64,000 bases of DNA from JACMLD01 sp039916305 (GTDB taxonomy: Bacteria; Bacteroidota; Bacteroidia; Chitinophagales; Chitinophagaceae). The stretch is from assembly GCA_039916305.1 (NCBI GenBank), contig JBDSLR010000002.1, positions 62,001-126,000 on the forward strand, read 5' to 3'. This document shows positions 43,111-51,080 of the stretch, piece by piece (position 1 is the stretch's first letter; every line of letters starts with the position of its first letter). The notes under the pieces are model-generated. The model saw only the letters and a program-made list of their open reading frames with translations. It searched no databases and had not been told where the DNA came from. The position numbers were made by a program, and so were the translations under genes.

Positions 43111-43950
43111 TCAGGCGTAGCGTTTTTTAAAAACTGAAGGGTTTTCTCCGGTTATTTTCCTAAACAGTTTATTAAAATAAGAAAGGCTTTCAAAACCCAC
43201 TTCATAACAGGCTTCAGATATGCTGATACCCTGTAAAAGCAAGGTCTTAGCCTGCGTAATCCGGTATTGATTAACAAAATCTGTAAAGGTGATATTGGTT
43301 TGCTTTTTAAAATACCGGCAAAATGCTGCGGTACTTAAGTGTACGCTGGCGGCCACTTCATTTACATCCGGTGTTTCGTTATAATTAGCATGAATATATT
43401 TATATATGGCACCCATCCTTATCTTATCATTCAAAAATAATTTTATCCCGGTATCCTGATCATTCAGCTCTAATACTTCAGTTGATGTTGCCAGTATTTG
43501 AAAAATTTGCAGCAGGCAAAGCAATTGTTCAAAATGACCAAGCGCCTGCATGGATTTCAATTTTTCTACCACCTTCTTTTTTGTTTCGCCACTGAAAGAT
43601 AGACCTGCGTATGCTTTTGCAAAAAGTTGCTGGATTAGTTCAAGCTCAGGCGTATGTGCAAACGCATCACCCAGGAAATTTTCTTTCAGCTGCACTACAA
43701 TTTGTTTGTAAGCGGTTTTTAATCCATAATCAAAATTTAAATGCGGAATATTAGACCCTATCAGCACAAGATCGCTTTCCATATAACTGGATATATGCTG
43801 CCCTACATGCCGTATGCCGTTGCTGGCCTCTACATATACCAATTCATACTCCGGATGGTAATGCCATAAAAAGTTGTTGCGTAACCGTGGGGTAAACAAT
43901 TTGAATGATTGACCCGGATCCGGCAGCACTATTTCCTTTTTGATTTTCAT
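43111..43950 (-). CDS. AraC-family transcriptional regulator with cupin sensor domain
   Basis: The 279-residue protein has an N-terminal cupin-like domain (about 10-115, including FLWHYHPEYELVYVE) and two C-terminal helix-turn-helix units (about 180-279: VNEVAASVHLSTAAFCRYFKK and ISEACYEVGFESLSYFNKLF). It is divergent from the phytanoyl-CoA-dioxygenase-like gene and may control it. The effector is unknown; sugar or sugar-phosphate ligands are usual in the family. Confidence 0.93.
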   Translation of the reverse strand: MKIKKEIVLPDPGQSFKLFTPRLRNNFLWHYHPEYELVYVEASNGIRHVGQHISSYMESDLVLIGSNIPHLNFDYGLKTAYKQIVVQLKENFLGDAFAHTPELELIQQLFAKAYAGLSFSGETKKKVVEKLKSMQALGHFEQLLCLLQIFQILATSTEVLELNDQDTGIKLFLNDKIRMGAIYKYIHANYNETPDVNEVAASVHLSTAAFCRYFKKQTNITFTDFVNQYRITQAKTLLLQGISISEACYEVGFESLSYFNKLFRKITGENPSVFKKRYA

Positions 43951-43993
43951 GCCCGCATTTTTACTGTATCACTACAATTTACAACTGAAAAAG

Positions 43994-44001
43994 CAAAAAT
44001 A
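43994..44001 (-). promoter_or_regulatory. Candidate -7 element for AraC regulator
   Basis: Minus-strand TATTTTTG (TAnnTTTG) lies 44 bp before the regulator start at 43950. It is within the divergent region to the dioxygenase-like gene. Confidence 0.4.
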
Positions 44002-44096
44002 TGTCAATACAGAGCAAATAGTGGTCATCCGCGATACCAGTGACCAACCGGTTATGGCAGAACTTTGCAGTATTACATCACGATAAAACTTGTTAT

Positions 44097-45068
44097 ATGC
44101 AACAAATGACAATGACACCCGGCATGGGCACCACGAATGCCCACACGGATATCCCCGGTAATCCTTCTACGGCCAAAAGCAGCAAAGTAAAACTGAATGA
44201 TCGCAGCAATGGTAAGCCTTTACAGGTGTTATCAGAAGAGGACTGGCAATTCTGGGTGACCAACGGCTATATTGTTATTGAAAATGCGGTGCCCAAAGAG
44301 CAGACGGCAAAACTGGCCGGCTTTCTCTGGACGTTTGAAGAAAAGGATCCTGCCGATCCTTTAACATGGTATGCACCAGCACGTGCAGAAATGAAAATGA
44401 AAGAACTAACCAATACCGGCATGGTGGAAGTGTACAACCATCAATACCTGTGGGATAACAGGCAATCGCCCAAAGTACACGCGGCTTTTGCAGATATATG
44501 GGGTACAGAAAAATTATGGGTTACCATTGACCGGGCCAATCTTAACCTGCCGATGCGCCCCGGCTATGAATACAAAGGTTTTATTCACTGGGATTACGAC
44601 CCCGAAACAAAACCACAAAATGTACAGGGCGTTCTGGCGCTGGCAGATCAAACAGATGAAAACATGGGCGGCTTTCAATGCATCCCGGAATTATACAGAA
44701 CATATGACAGCTGGAAGCTAACGCAGCCGGATAACCGCGATCACTTTAAGCCTGATACAACTGGTTTTGAAATTGTAAAAGTGAAAATGAATGCCGGCGA
44801 TTTACTGATATTCAACAGCACACAACCACACGGCATCCGGCCCAATACCAGTGGCGATAAAGTACGCATAGCCCAGTATATTTCAATGATGCCGGCAGAA
44901 GAAGACAATGACGAACTGCGTCAGTGGCGCATTAATTCCTGGAAAGAAAGAAAAGCACCGGAAGGTTTTGCATTCCCGGGTGATCCACGGGGATGGGAGC
45001 AAAAAAAGTACGACACCGCTGTATTATCGCCTTTAGGCAAAAAATTGCTGGGACTGGATAAGTGGTAA
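44097..45068 (+). CDS. Phytanoyl-CoA dioxygenase-family Fe(II)/2-oxoglutarate oxygenase
   Basis: The frame is open from a GTG at 44040, but the ATG at 44097 (323 residues) is preferred because the extra 19 residues look uncoded. Fe(II) ligands are His164 and Asp166 in HWDYD and His245 in PHGIRPN, with an Arg for 2-oxoglutarate in KVRIAQY. Related enzymes hydroxylate fatty acyls, amino acids or natural products. The gene is divergent from an AraC regulator. A product cannot be given. Confidence 0.88.
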   Translation: MQQMTMTPGMGTTNAHTDIPGNPSTAKSSKVKLNDRSNGKPLQVLSEEDWQFWVTNGYIVIENAVPKEQTAKLAGFLWTFEEKDPADPLTWYAPARAEMKMKELTNTGMVEVYNHQYLWDNRQSPKVHAAFADIWGTEKLWVTIDRANLNLPMRPGYEYKGFIHWDYDPETKPQNVQGVLALADQTDENMGGFQCIPELYRTYDSWKLTQPDNRDHFKPDTTGFEIVKVKMNAGDLLIFNSTQPHGIRPNTSGDKVRIAQYISMMPAEEDNDELRQWRINSWKERKAPEGFAFPGDPRGWEQKKYDTAVLSPLGKKLLGLDKW

Positions 45069-45221
45069 AATGCTTTGCGGAAATGGTCGTTCAAGTATTG
45101 CCGCAAGCGGGAGGAATAGCCATTTTGTCGGTAAGGGCCCCGCCACAGCTGGCTATGAGCGTAAAATTTTTTAAGTGCAGGAGAGTATGCGGGGCCACTC
45201 TTTAACCGTCTGCTTAATTGC
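45069..45221. other. Gap between dioxygenase gene and tRNA region
   Basis: 153 bp; no structured element is obvious apart from a short partial inverted repeat. Beyond it lies the decayed tRNA copy at 45222. Confidence 0.5.
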
Positions 45222-45363
45222 AATAAAAAACCCCATCATCACTGACAAGGTCTTTAAGGCTGTGCTTTGGGCCGGGGTTGAACCGGCGACACATGCCCGC
45301 CCGGCCGACGCCGGTCAGATGGGGATTTTCAGTTCATTTCCCGACCCGTCAGGATACCGCACC
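45222..45363 (-). pseudogene. Decayed tandem copy of tRNA-Phe plus its terminator
   Basis: The segment repeats 45377-45489 (tRNA-Phe and downstream terminator). The T arm and variable-loop part are nearly identical (GGGCCGGGGTTGAACCGGCG on plus), but a GC-rich insert of about 27 bases splits the anticodon arm (45296-45322), and the D arm and the acceptor 3' strand have many changes. It cannot fold as a tRNA. Confidence 0.75.
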
Positions 45364-45380
45364 TGGGGCTGCTAAAACAA

Positions 45381-45410
45381 AAAACCCCATCATCACTGAC
45401 AGGGTCTTTA
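45381..45410 (-). terminator. Probable tRNA-Phe terminator
   Basis: After the tRNA on the minus strand, GACCCTGTCAGTGATGATGGGG is followed by TTTTTT. The stem is imperfect, pairing CCC with GGG and TCA with TGA. The same element is repeated in the decayed copy (45226-45260). Confidence 0.5.
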
Positions 45411-45416
45411 AAGCTG

Positions 45417-45489
45417 TGGTGTGGGCCGGGGTTGAACCGGCGACACATGGATTTTCAGTCCATTGCTCTACCAACTGAGCTACCGCACC
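45417..45489 (-). tRNA. tRNA-Phe (anticodon GAA)
   Basis: The 73-base cloverleaf folds well: D arm GCTC/GAGC, anticodon arm ATGGA/TCCAT around loop CTGAAAA (anticodon GAA), T arm GCCGG/CCGGC with loop TTCAACC, and discriminator A. CCA is not encoded. One oddity: acceptor pair 5-68 is C-A (GGTGCGG against CCACACC), a mismatch that most tRNAs lack; the same C is in the decayed copy. A promoter-like -7 box lies 39 bp upstream. Confidence 0.9.
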
Positions 45490-45527
45490 ATCCTTTTCAA
45501 AATCGGTCGTTTATTTTGAGCGGGCAG

Positions 45528-45535
45528 CAAAAATA
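45528..45535 (-). promoter_or_regulatory. Candidate -7 element for tRNA-Phe
   Basis: Minus-strand TATTTTTG (TAnnTTTG) about 39 bp before the tRNA 5' end, with a TTAG close to the -33 position 19 bp upstream. A good fit for the housekeeping sigma factor of Bacteroidota. Confidence 0.45.
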
Positions 45536-45652
45536 GTACTTGACGCTTAAAATCTAAAATGTTTTTTAAAATACTAAGAATTAAACTTTTAGAGGGCAAA
45601 TCCAGGCCAATGCCATTTCTTCTCCCTTTCTTACGTTTCTGCATTTTTCCTG

Positions 45653-47941
45653 CTACATCCCGTATTCGCTTAAAAACTTAATCCGCATAATTTTCAGCTG
45701 CTCCCAGCTGTAATTACCTTCATTCAGTTCCTGTTGTGCTACCTGTAATGAAGAGGTTTCGCACCCTTTAAAATAGTCAATAATTTCCTCCTGCTCGTAT
45801 TCGTCCAGCATATCATCAATGGCATAATCCAGGTTTAGTTTGGTTCCGCTGGCGGCAATGGTCTCCATTTCCTCCATCAGCGCATCCATGCGCCAGTCCT
45901 TATTCTTGGCAATCACCTCCAGTGGCATTTTTTTGTCTACCTGCTGTATTATGAACACCTTGTTCATGCTCTTGTTGGCCACGCTCTTCATTACAAAATC
46001 ATCCGGCTTCTGCACATCGTTCTCTGCCACGTATTTGGCTATCATCTCCACAAAAGGTTTGCCATAACGCAGGGCCTTGCCCTTGCTTACGCCCTGGCAT
46101 TTATCCAGTTCCTGCACGGTGGTGGGGTACATAGTCGCCATATCCTGCAAAGAATTCTCCAGGAAGATAACAAATGGTGGTAAGCCTTTTTTCTTCGCCT
46201 CGTTGAGGCGCAACTCTTTGAGTTGCTCAAACAGTTTATCGTCAGCGGCAGCCGTTTCCGTCACGGGTTCTGCTTCCTCATCATCCGCATTGGCTTCCTC
46301 AAACAGGTTGTTCATTACAATCGGGAAGCTCTTGGGCTTCTTCATAAATGCCTCTCCCTGTTTGGTAATTTTCAGTACGCCATAATCTACGATATCCTTA
46401 CTGAGCAGGTTTTCCAGCAGCATCTGGCGCACCAGCGAGTTCCAGAAATGATGCGGCTGATCATTGCCGGTAGCAAACTCAGGCAGCTGCTCGTGGCGGT
46501 ACATCAGCACGGGGGGAGTAACCCTGCCCACCACAATGTTTACGGTGTAATCGGTCGCAAAACGCTCGTCCAGCGCCCTTACCACCTTTAATACTTTCAC
46601 AGCATGGTCTTTTGCTTCCACCCTTTCTTTGGGGTGCAAACAATTATCGCAACTACCGCAATTTTCATTGCCATAGGTTTCACCAAAATAATTCATCAGC
46701 GTTTTCCGGCGGCAAACGCCACTCTCAGCATACGCTACTGTTTCATTAATCAGCTGGGCGCCTACTTCACGTTCCGTAAGCGGCTTATCCCGCATCAGGT
46801 GCTCCAGTTTGCTCACATCCTTATGAGAATAGTATAAAATACACTTTCCTTCCAGTCCGTCACGGCCTGCGCGGCCTGTTTCCTGGTAGTAATTTTCTAT
46901 TGATTTGGGAATATTGAAATGTATCACAAAGCGGATATCCGGCTTGTCGATACCCATCCCAAAAGCAATGGTGGCCACAATCACCTGGGTGTCTTCTTTC
47001 AGGAAAAGATCCTGCCGGTTGGCGCGCAACTTGCTGTCTAAACCGGCATGGTAGGCAACCGCTTTAATGCCATTTTGAACCAGCAGTTCAGCCAGCTCTT
47101 CAGTGGTTTTGCGGTTTAAGGTATAAATAATACCACTTTTGCCTTTGTTGGTTACAATAAAGCGAACGATGCTTTTCAGGGTATCGTCTTTTTTTATTTT
47201 AGGCAGAATCTCGTAGTAAAGATTGGTGCGGTTAAAAGAAGAGATGAATATTTTAGGTTTGCGCAGTTCCAGGTTTTTCACAATATCACTCTGCACTTTC
47301 GGGGTAGCGGTGGCCGTAAGAGCTATCACGGGTATTTCCGGGTTAATAACATTCATCATTTCACGCAGGCGGCGGTATTCCGGGCGGAAATCGTGTCCCC
47401 ATTCTGAAATACAATGGGCCTCATCCACGGCAAAAAATGAGATGGTCAAATCGCTGAAAAATGCCCGGTTGTCTTCTTTGGTCAGGGTTTCCGGCGCCAC
47501 GTACAGCATTTTTGTCTTGCCGGATTTTAGATCGTCGTGAACTTCTTTTATTTCTTTCTTATTGAGGGTAGAATTGAGAAAATGCGCTACTGCATCATGG
47601 GTACTGTAACTGCGTACCAGGTCCACCTGGTTTTTCATCAGCGCAATCAGCGGAGAAACAATAATAGCCACGCCTTCGCTAATCATGGCGGGCAGCTGGT
47701 AGCACAAACTTTTACCGCCGCCAGTGGGCATTATTACAAATGTATCGGTACCGGAAAGCAATGTCTGTATAATCTCTTCCTGGTCGCCGCGGAAAGAATC
47801 AAGGCCAAAATATTCCTGGAGCGGTTGCAGTAAATCAATTTTTCCTTTGCTTTTTGCAGTGGATGTTTTAGTGGTTTTTGCTACTGCCGTTTTGCCGGCA
47901 GCTTTTGCAGTTGGTTTTGTTTTGGGAGAACTTGTAGCCAT
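45653..47941 (-). CDS. recQ: ATP-dependent DNA helicase RecQ
   Basis: The 762-residue protein has a Lys/Thr/Ala-rich N-terminal tail (1-34), then helicase motifs PTGGGKSLCYQLP (motif I), VDEAHCISEWGHDFR (motif II, DEAH), HFNIPKSIENYYQETGRAGRDG (motif VI), a Cys-rich zinc-binding RQC segment (NCGSCDNCLHP), a winged helix, and an HRDC domain (about 590-665). RecQ unwinds recombination and replication intermediates. It is divergent from kdsD. Domain set and length match typical RecQ; the basic tail is an extra. Confidence 0.95.
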   Translation of the reverse strand: MATSSPKTKPTAKAAGKTAVAKTTKTSTAKSKGKIDLLQPLQEYFGLDSFRGDQEEIIQTLLSGTDTFVIMPTGGGKSLCYQLPAMISEGVAIIVSPLIALMKNQVDLVRSYSTHDAVAHFLNSTLNKKEIKEVHDDLKSGKTKMLYVAPETLTKEDNRAFFSDLTISFFAVDEAHCISEWGHDFRPEYRRLREMMNVINPEIPVIALTATATPKVQSDIVKNLELRKPKIFISSFNRTNLYYEILPKIKKDDTLKSIVRFIVTNKGKSGIIYTLNRKTTEELAELLVQNGIKAVAYHAGLDSKLRANRQDLFLKEDTQVIVATIAFGMGIDKPDIRFVIHFNIPKSIENYYQETGRAGRDGLEGKCILYYSHKDVSKLEHLMRDKPLTEREVGAQLINETVAYAESGVCRRKTLMNYFGETYGNENCGSCDNCLHPKERVEAKDHAVKVLKVVRALDERFATDYTVNIVVGRVTPPVLMYRHEQLPEFATGNDQPHHFWNSLVRQMLLENLLSKDIVDYGVLKITKQGEAFMKKPKSFPIVMNNLFEEANADDEEAEPVTETAAADDKLFEQLKELRLNEAKKKGLPPFVIFLENSLQDMATMYPTTVQELDKCQGVSKGKALRYGKPFVEMIAKYVAENDVQKPDDFVMKSVANKSMNKVFIIQQVDKKMPLEVIAKNKDWRMDALMEEMETIAASGTKLNLDYAIDDMLDEYEQEEIIDYFKGCETSSLQVAQQELNEGNYSWEQLKIMRIKFLSEYGM

Positions 47942-48195
47942 GTTCGTTGATTTTCTTTCACACAGGGTTTAAAACGTTACTTATTAAGGTACCTAAAAAA
48001 CCCGAAGCGTAAACATAAATTTATGCCTGCCGTAATGAAGGCTGATAAATAGGCGGGATGCGGATTCAGGTATGTTTTTAAGGTTGGCGAAGGTAACAAA
48101 AATCAATGGTTATATGCAGTAATAATTGTTAAGGGCCGTTAACAAATGGGTTATATTTTTAGCGCTACTGCCGGCAATCATAATAAACTAAATAG

Positions 48196-48216
48196 CCCTG
48201 CAGCCGAACTGCAGGG
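48196..48216. repeat. Inverted repeat upstream of kdsD (hairpin 1)
   Basis: CCCTGCAG-CCGAA-CTGCAGGG, a perfect 8-bp stem with a 5-base loop. It stands about 100 bp before the kdsD start. Confidence 0.5.
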
Positions 48217-48223
48217 TAATTCC

Positions 48224-48241
48224 CTGGTTTTGCAAAACCAG
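48224..48241. repeat. Palindrome upstream of kdsD (hairpin 2)
   Basis: CTGGTTTT-GC-AAAACCAG, an 18-bp perfect palindrome seven bases after hairpin 1. Its symmetry suits a dimeric regulator site as well as an RNA hairpin. Confidence 0.5.
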
Positions 48242-48298
48242 TGAAAATAATTCTTTCTGTCCCTCCTTAAGCCCGTAACTCCGTGGTTCCGAAAGGAC

Positions 48299-48306
48299 TA
48301 ACTTTG
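48299..48306 (+). promoter_or_regulatory. Possible -7 element of kdsD
   Basis: TAACTTTG (TAnnTTTG) 10 bp before the kdsD ATG. If used, the mRNA would be nearly leaderless, so it may be coincidental. Confidence 0.3.
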
Positions 48307-48316
48307 CCCGCTGGAA

Positions 48317-49282
48317 ATGAACGAAAAAACAATCTCCGACACCGCCAAACGCACCATTGGCCTGGAGGCAGCCGCCGTAGCTGCCCTGCAGGCGTATGTA
48401 AATGATGATTTTGTAAAAGCTGCAGGGCTTATATACAACTGTACCGGGCGCCTGGTAGTAAGTGGTATTGGCAAGAGTGCCATTATAGCCCAAAAAATAG
48501 TGGCTACGTTTAACTCTACCGGAACCGCGGCACTATATATGCATGCGGCAGACGCTATTCACGGCGATCTGGGCATGATACAGCCGGAAGATGTTGTAAT
48601 GGTGATTAGTAAAAGCGGTAACAGCCCGGAAATCAAAGTGTTGGTACCGCTTATTAAAAATTTTGGCAACCCTTTAATTGCCCTGGCCGGCAATCTGCAA
48701 TCCTACCTGGCTTTGCAGGCGGATCTTGTTATTAATACAACCGTTTCTGCTGAAGCCTGCCCCAACAACCTTGCCCCCACCAGCAGCACAACCGCTCAAT
48801 TGGTGATGGGTGATGCCCTGGCCGTGTGCCTGATGGAATTGAAAGGCTTTAGCGGCGATGATTTTGCCAGGTTCCATCCCGGCGGCCTGCTTGGCAAAAA
48901 GCTTTATCTGCGGGTTATGGATCTTTACATCCAGAACCAGCAACCTGCCGTTGGTCCCGGTACGCCACTTCGCGAAACCATCTTCTCTATTTCTGGCAGC
49001 CGGTTAGGTATGACGGTGGTAGTCAATGAGCAAAAGGAAATACTGGGTATTATTACCGACGGGGACTTGCGGCGGATGCTGGAAAAAAACACCGCGCTGG
49101 AAGGCCTCGTAGCCAGTGATATCATGACCGTAAATCCTAAAACCATCCAACCAGATGCCCTGGCAGTGGAAGCATTGGATGTTTTACTTAAATTTGATAT
49201 AACACAACTGGTGGTAGCCAACCAAAAACAATATATAGGTGTATTGCATTTACACGACCTGGTACGCGAAGGCCTTCTCTAA
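48317..49282 (+). CDS. kdsD: KpsF/GutQ-family arabinose-5-phosphate isomerase (KdsD)
   Basis: The 321-residue protein has an N-terminal SIS domain (SGIGKSAIIAQKI at 55-66, IHGDLGM, SKSGNSPE) and two C-terminal CBS domains (about 205-321). KdsD converts ribulose-5-phosphate to arabinose-5-phosphate, the first step to Kdo of lipopolysaccharide. Length and domains are typical. It is divergent from recQ and has its own leader with paired palindromes. Confidence 0.93.
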   Translation: MNEKTISDTAKRTIGLEAAAVAALQAYVNDDFVKAAGLIYNCTGRLVVSGIGKSAIIAQKIVATFNSTGTAALYMHAADAIHGDLGMIQPEDVVMVISKSGNSPEIKVLVPLIKNFGNPLIALAGNLQSYLALQADLVINTTVSAEACPNNLAPTSSTTAQLVMGDALAVCLMELKGFSGDDFARFHPGGLLGKKLYLRVMDLYIQNQQPAVGPGTPLRETIFSISGSRLGMTVVVNEQKEILGIITDGDLRRMLEKNTALEGLVASDIMTVNPKTIQPDALAVEALDVLLKFDITQLVVANQKQYIGVLHLHDLVREGLL

Positions 49283-49520
49283 CCCACCCGATGCTTTAGC
49301 CAGCTAACACTGTTTTTGCAGTCCCCGGCTTTAAACAGGCCGGGAAAATATATTTACGCGTGGACCGTTAAGTAAATAGCATTCCGTCGTGGGTATCTTA
49401 TTGCTGGCTTAAAAGAATCAGGTTCAGGCAAAACGGTTCGCTCATGTAAGCGGCAACTGCTGTATGTGAAAATGAACAGGCTTTTAATCACCCTGAAAAG
49501 GTCTTTAGTAAAATGAAAAC

Positions 49521-50999
49521 ATGAAGCGGATATATGTTTCAATATTTGCGCTCTTATTTGTTGCGGGATGCTATTTCTTCCCGTATAGTGCTGATATTGT
49601 TTCAGAAAAATACAGCGCCCAAAAAATTCAGGAAGATTTTACCGTTTTCAGAAGCGTACTGGAAAAAGCCCATCCAGGCATCTACACTTATACTGCTAAA
49701 AAAGAAATGGATGGATGCTTCGACAGCATATACCAAACCCTGGCCAACCCCACTGATATAAGGGCGTTTCACCAAAAACTTTCCTATATCATTGACCAGG
49801 TAGGCTGCAGCCATACCAATCTTTATTTACCCAAAACATATTACGATACCATTCTGAAGCGCAGCAATTTTTTTCCTATACCGCTTATCTATGTAGACGG
49901 TGGACTCTATATTAATGCTGATGCATGGGAAATTCCGGTAGGGGCACATATTATCAGCATCAATGGCAACAACGCCGGGGATATTATGAAAAGGATAATT
50001 GACTACAACGTACCCGACGGCAGAAACAAAAATTATAACCTTTCGCAGGCTACTGCTGAATTTGCGTATAATTATTTCCTGGCGTATGGTCCCTGTATCA
50101 ATTTTAAAGTAGAATATGCGTTGCCTGGCTCGTCAAAAAATGTGAAGTCAACTATTGCTGCGGTTACGCTGGAAAAGCATTTAAACGATTACAATTACAA
50201 CAGCTATTATAATTATTCCGATGAAATAGGGTATGATTTTGAAATCATCGACTCAATTCACACCGCCGTTTTAACATTGCGTTCTTTTGCTTACGGTACC
50301 TCTGCTACGTTTGCTGCCTATAAAAACTTTCTTATCAATTCTTTTACGTTGCTGAAGAATGAAAGCGGCATCAATAACCTGGTGATTGACTGCCGTAATA
50401 ATATAGGCGGTGATTACGAAAATATTTTTTTGCTCTACCGCTTTCTTACCAAACATGCCTTTAAAGAAGTGAATTCTGCCACGGTAAAATTTGACAAAAC
50501 CCCTTTTGTAACGTTTTTGGATCCGGATTTTGCACTCAATGAACGTCCTTCGCTGGATTCAATGGTCAAAGAGGAATTTTACCGCCTGCCAAACGGCACC
50601 CGTGCCATGAATAATGATGAAAATAACCTCCGCAGGCCACACCCGATGGCGTTTAACGGAAATGTCTTTGTAATTACCAATAACAATGTGTTATCAGCGG
50701 CCTCCAATTTTGTAGCCATGGTGAAAGACAGCAAACGCGGTATTATAGTAGGTGAGGAAACAGGTGGCGGATACAATAGCCACAACGGCTTTACCCGGTT
50801 ATTGTATAAATTGCCCAATACAGGCCTGTTACTGGAGTTTTCTGCGGTAAAAGTGCAGCATTACCTGCAGCATCCGCAATTGAATAAATATGGTATAGAG
50901 CCTGATTACCCGGTTACCAATACATTAAACGATATTATTGAAAACCAGGATCCGCAAATGACTTTCATTATGGATAAACTGATAAAAAATGAACGGTAA
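49521..50999 (+). CDS. S41-family peptidase lipoprotein
   Basis: The 492-residue protein begins with a lipobox VAGC (Cys17). The S41 core shows RNNIGGDYENI (about 293-303), the nucleophile region NNVLSAASNFVAM with the Ser-Ala-Ala-Ser of the catalytic strand, and GEETGGGYNSHNG after it, like tail-specific C-terminal proteases without a PDZ domain recognised here. It is probably an envelope protease of Bacteroidota type; the substrate is unknown. Confidence 0.9.
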   Translation: MKRIYVSIFALLFVAGCYFFPYSADIVSEKYSAQKIQEDFTVFRSVLEKAHPGIYTYTAKKEMDGCFDSIYQTLANPTDIRAFHQKLSYIIDQVGCSHTNLYLPKTYYDTILKRSNFFPIPLIYVDGGLYINADAWEIPVGAHIISINGNNAGDIMKRIIDYNVPDGRNKNYNLSQATAEFAYNYFLAYGPCINFKVEYALPGSSKNVKSTIAAVTLEKHLNDYNYNSYYNYSDEIGYDFEIIDSIHTAVLTLRSFAYGTSATFAAYKNFLINSFTLLKNESGINNLVIDCRNNIGGDYENIFLLYRFLTKHAFKEVNSATVKFDKTPFVTFLDPDFALNERPSLDSMVKEEFYRLPNGTRAMNNDENNLRRPHPMAFNGNVFVITNNNVLSAASNFVAMVKDSKRGIIVGEETGGGYNSHNGFTRLLYKLPNTGLLLEFSAVKVQHYLQHPQLNKYGIEPDYPVTNTLNDIIENQDPQMTFIMDKLIKNER

Positions 51000-51005
51000 T
51001 TTAAT

Positions 51006-51035
51006 TTGGTATACTTACCGCTTTTAATACTTTTG
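51006..51035 (+). promoter_or_regulatory. Full Bacteroidota-type promoter for mannose-1-phosphate guanylyltransferase
   Basis: TTG at 51006-51008, 19-bp spacer, TACTTTTG at 51028-51035, the exact TTG-N19-TAnnTTTG consensus. It lies 46 bp before the ATG at 51081. Confidence 0.65.
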
Positions 51036-51080
51036 CGCATTGATTTTTTACACTAATACTTATAATTTCACACCCTTCTT

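Larger units (their letters stand above)
47942..48316. other. Divergent intergenic region recQ / kdsD
   Basis: The 375-bp region has no gene. It holds two neighbouring perfect inverted repeats at 48196-48241 and a possible -7 box at 48299-48306. The rest is AT-rich without clear signals. Confidence 0.6.

Noticed and set aside
49324..49344. Hairpin CCCGGC/GCCGGG after kdsD
   Set aside because: Followed by AAAATA rather than a T-run on the plus strand, so not a convincing terminator.
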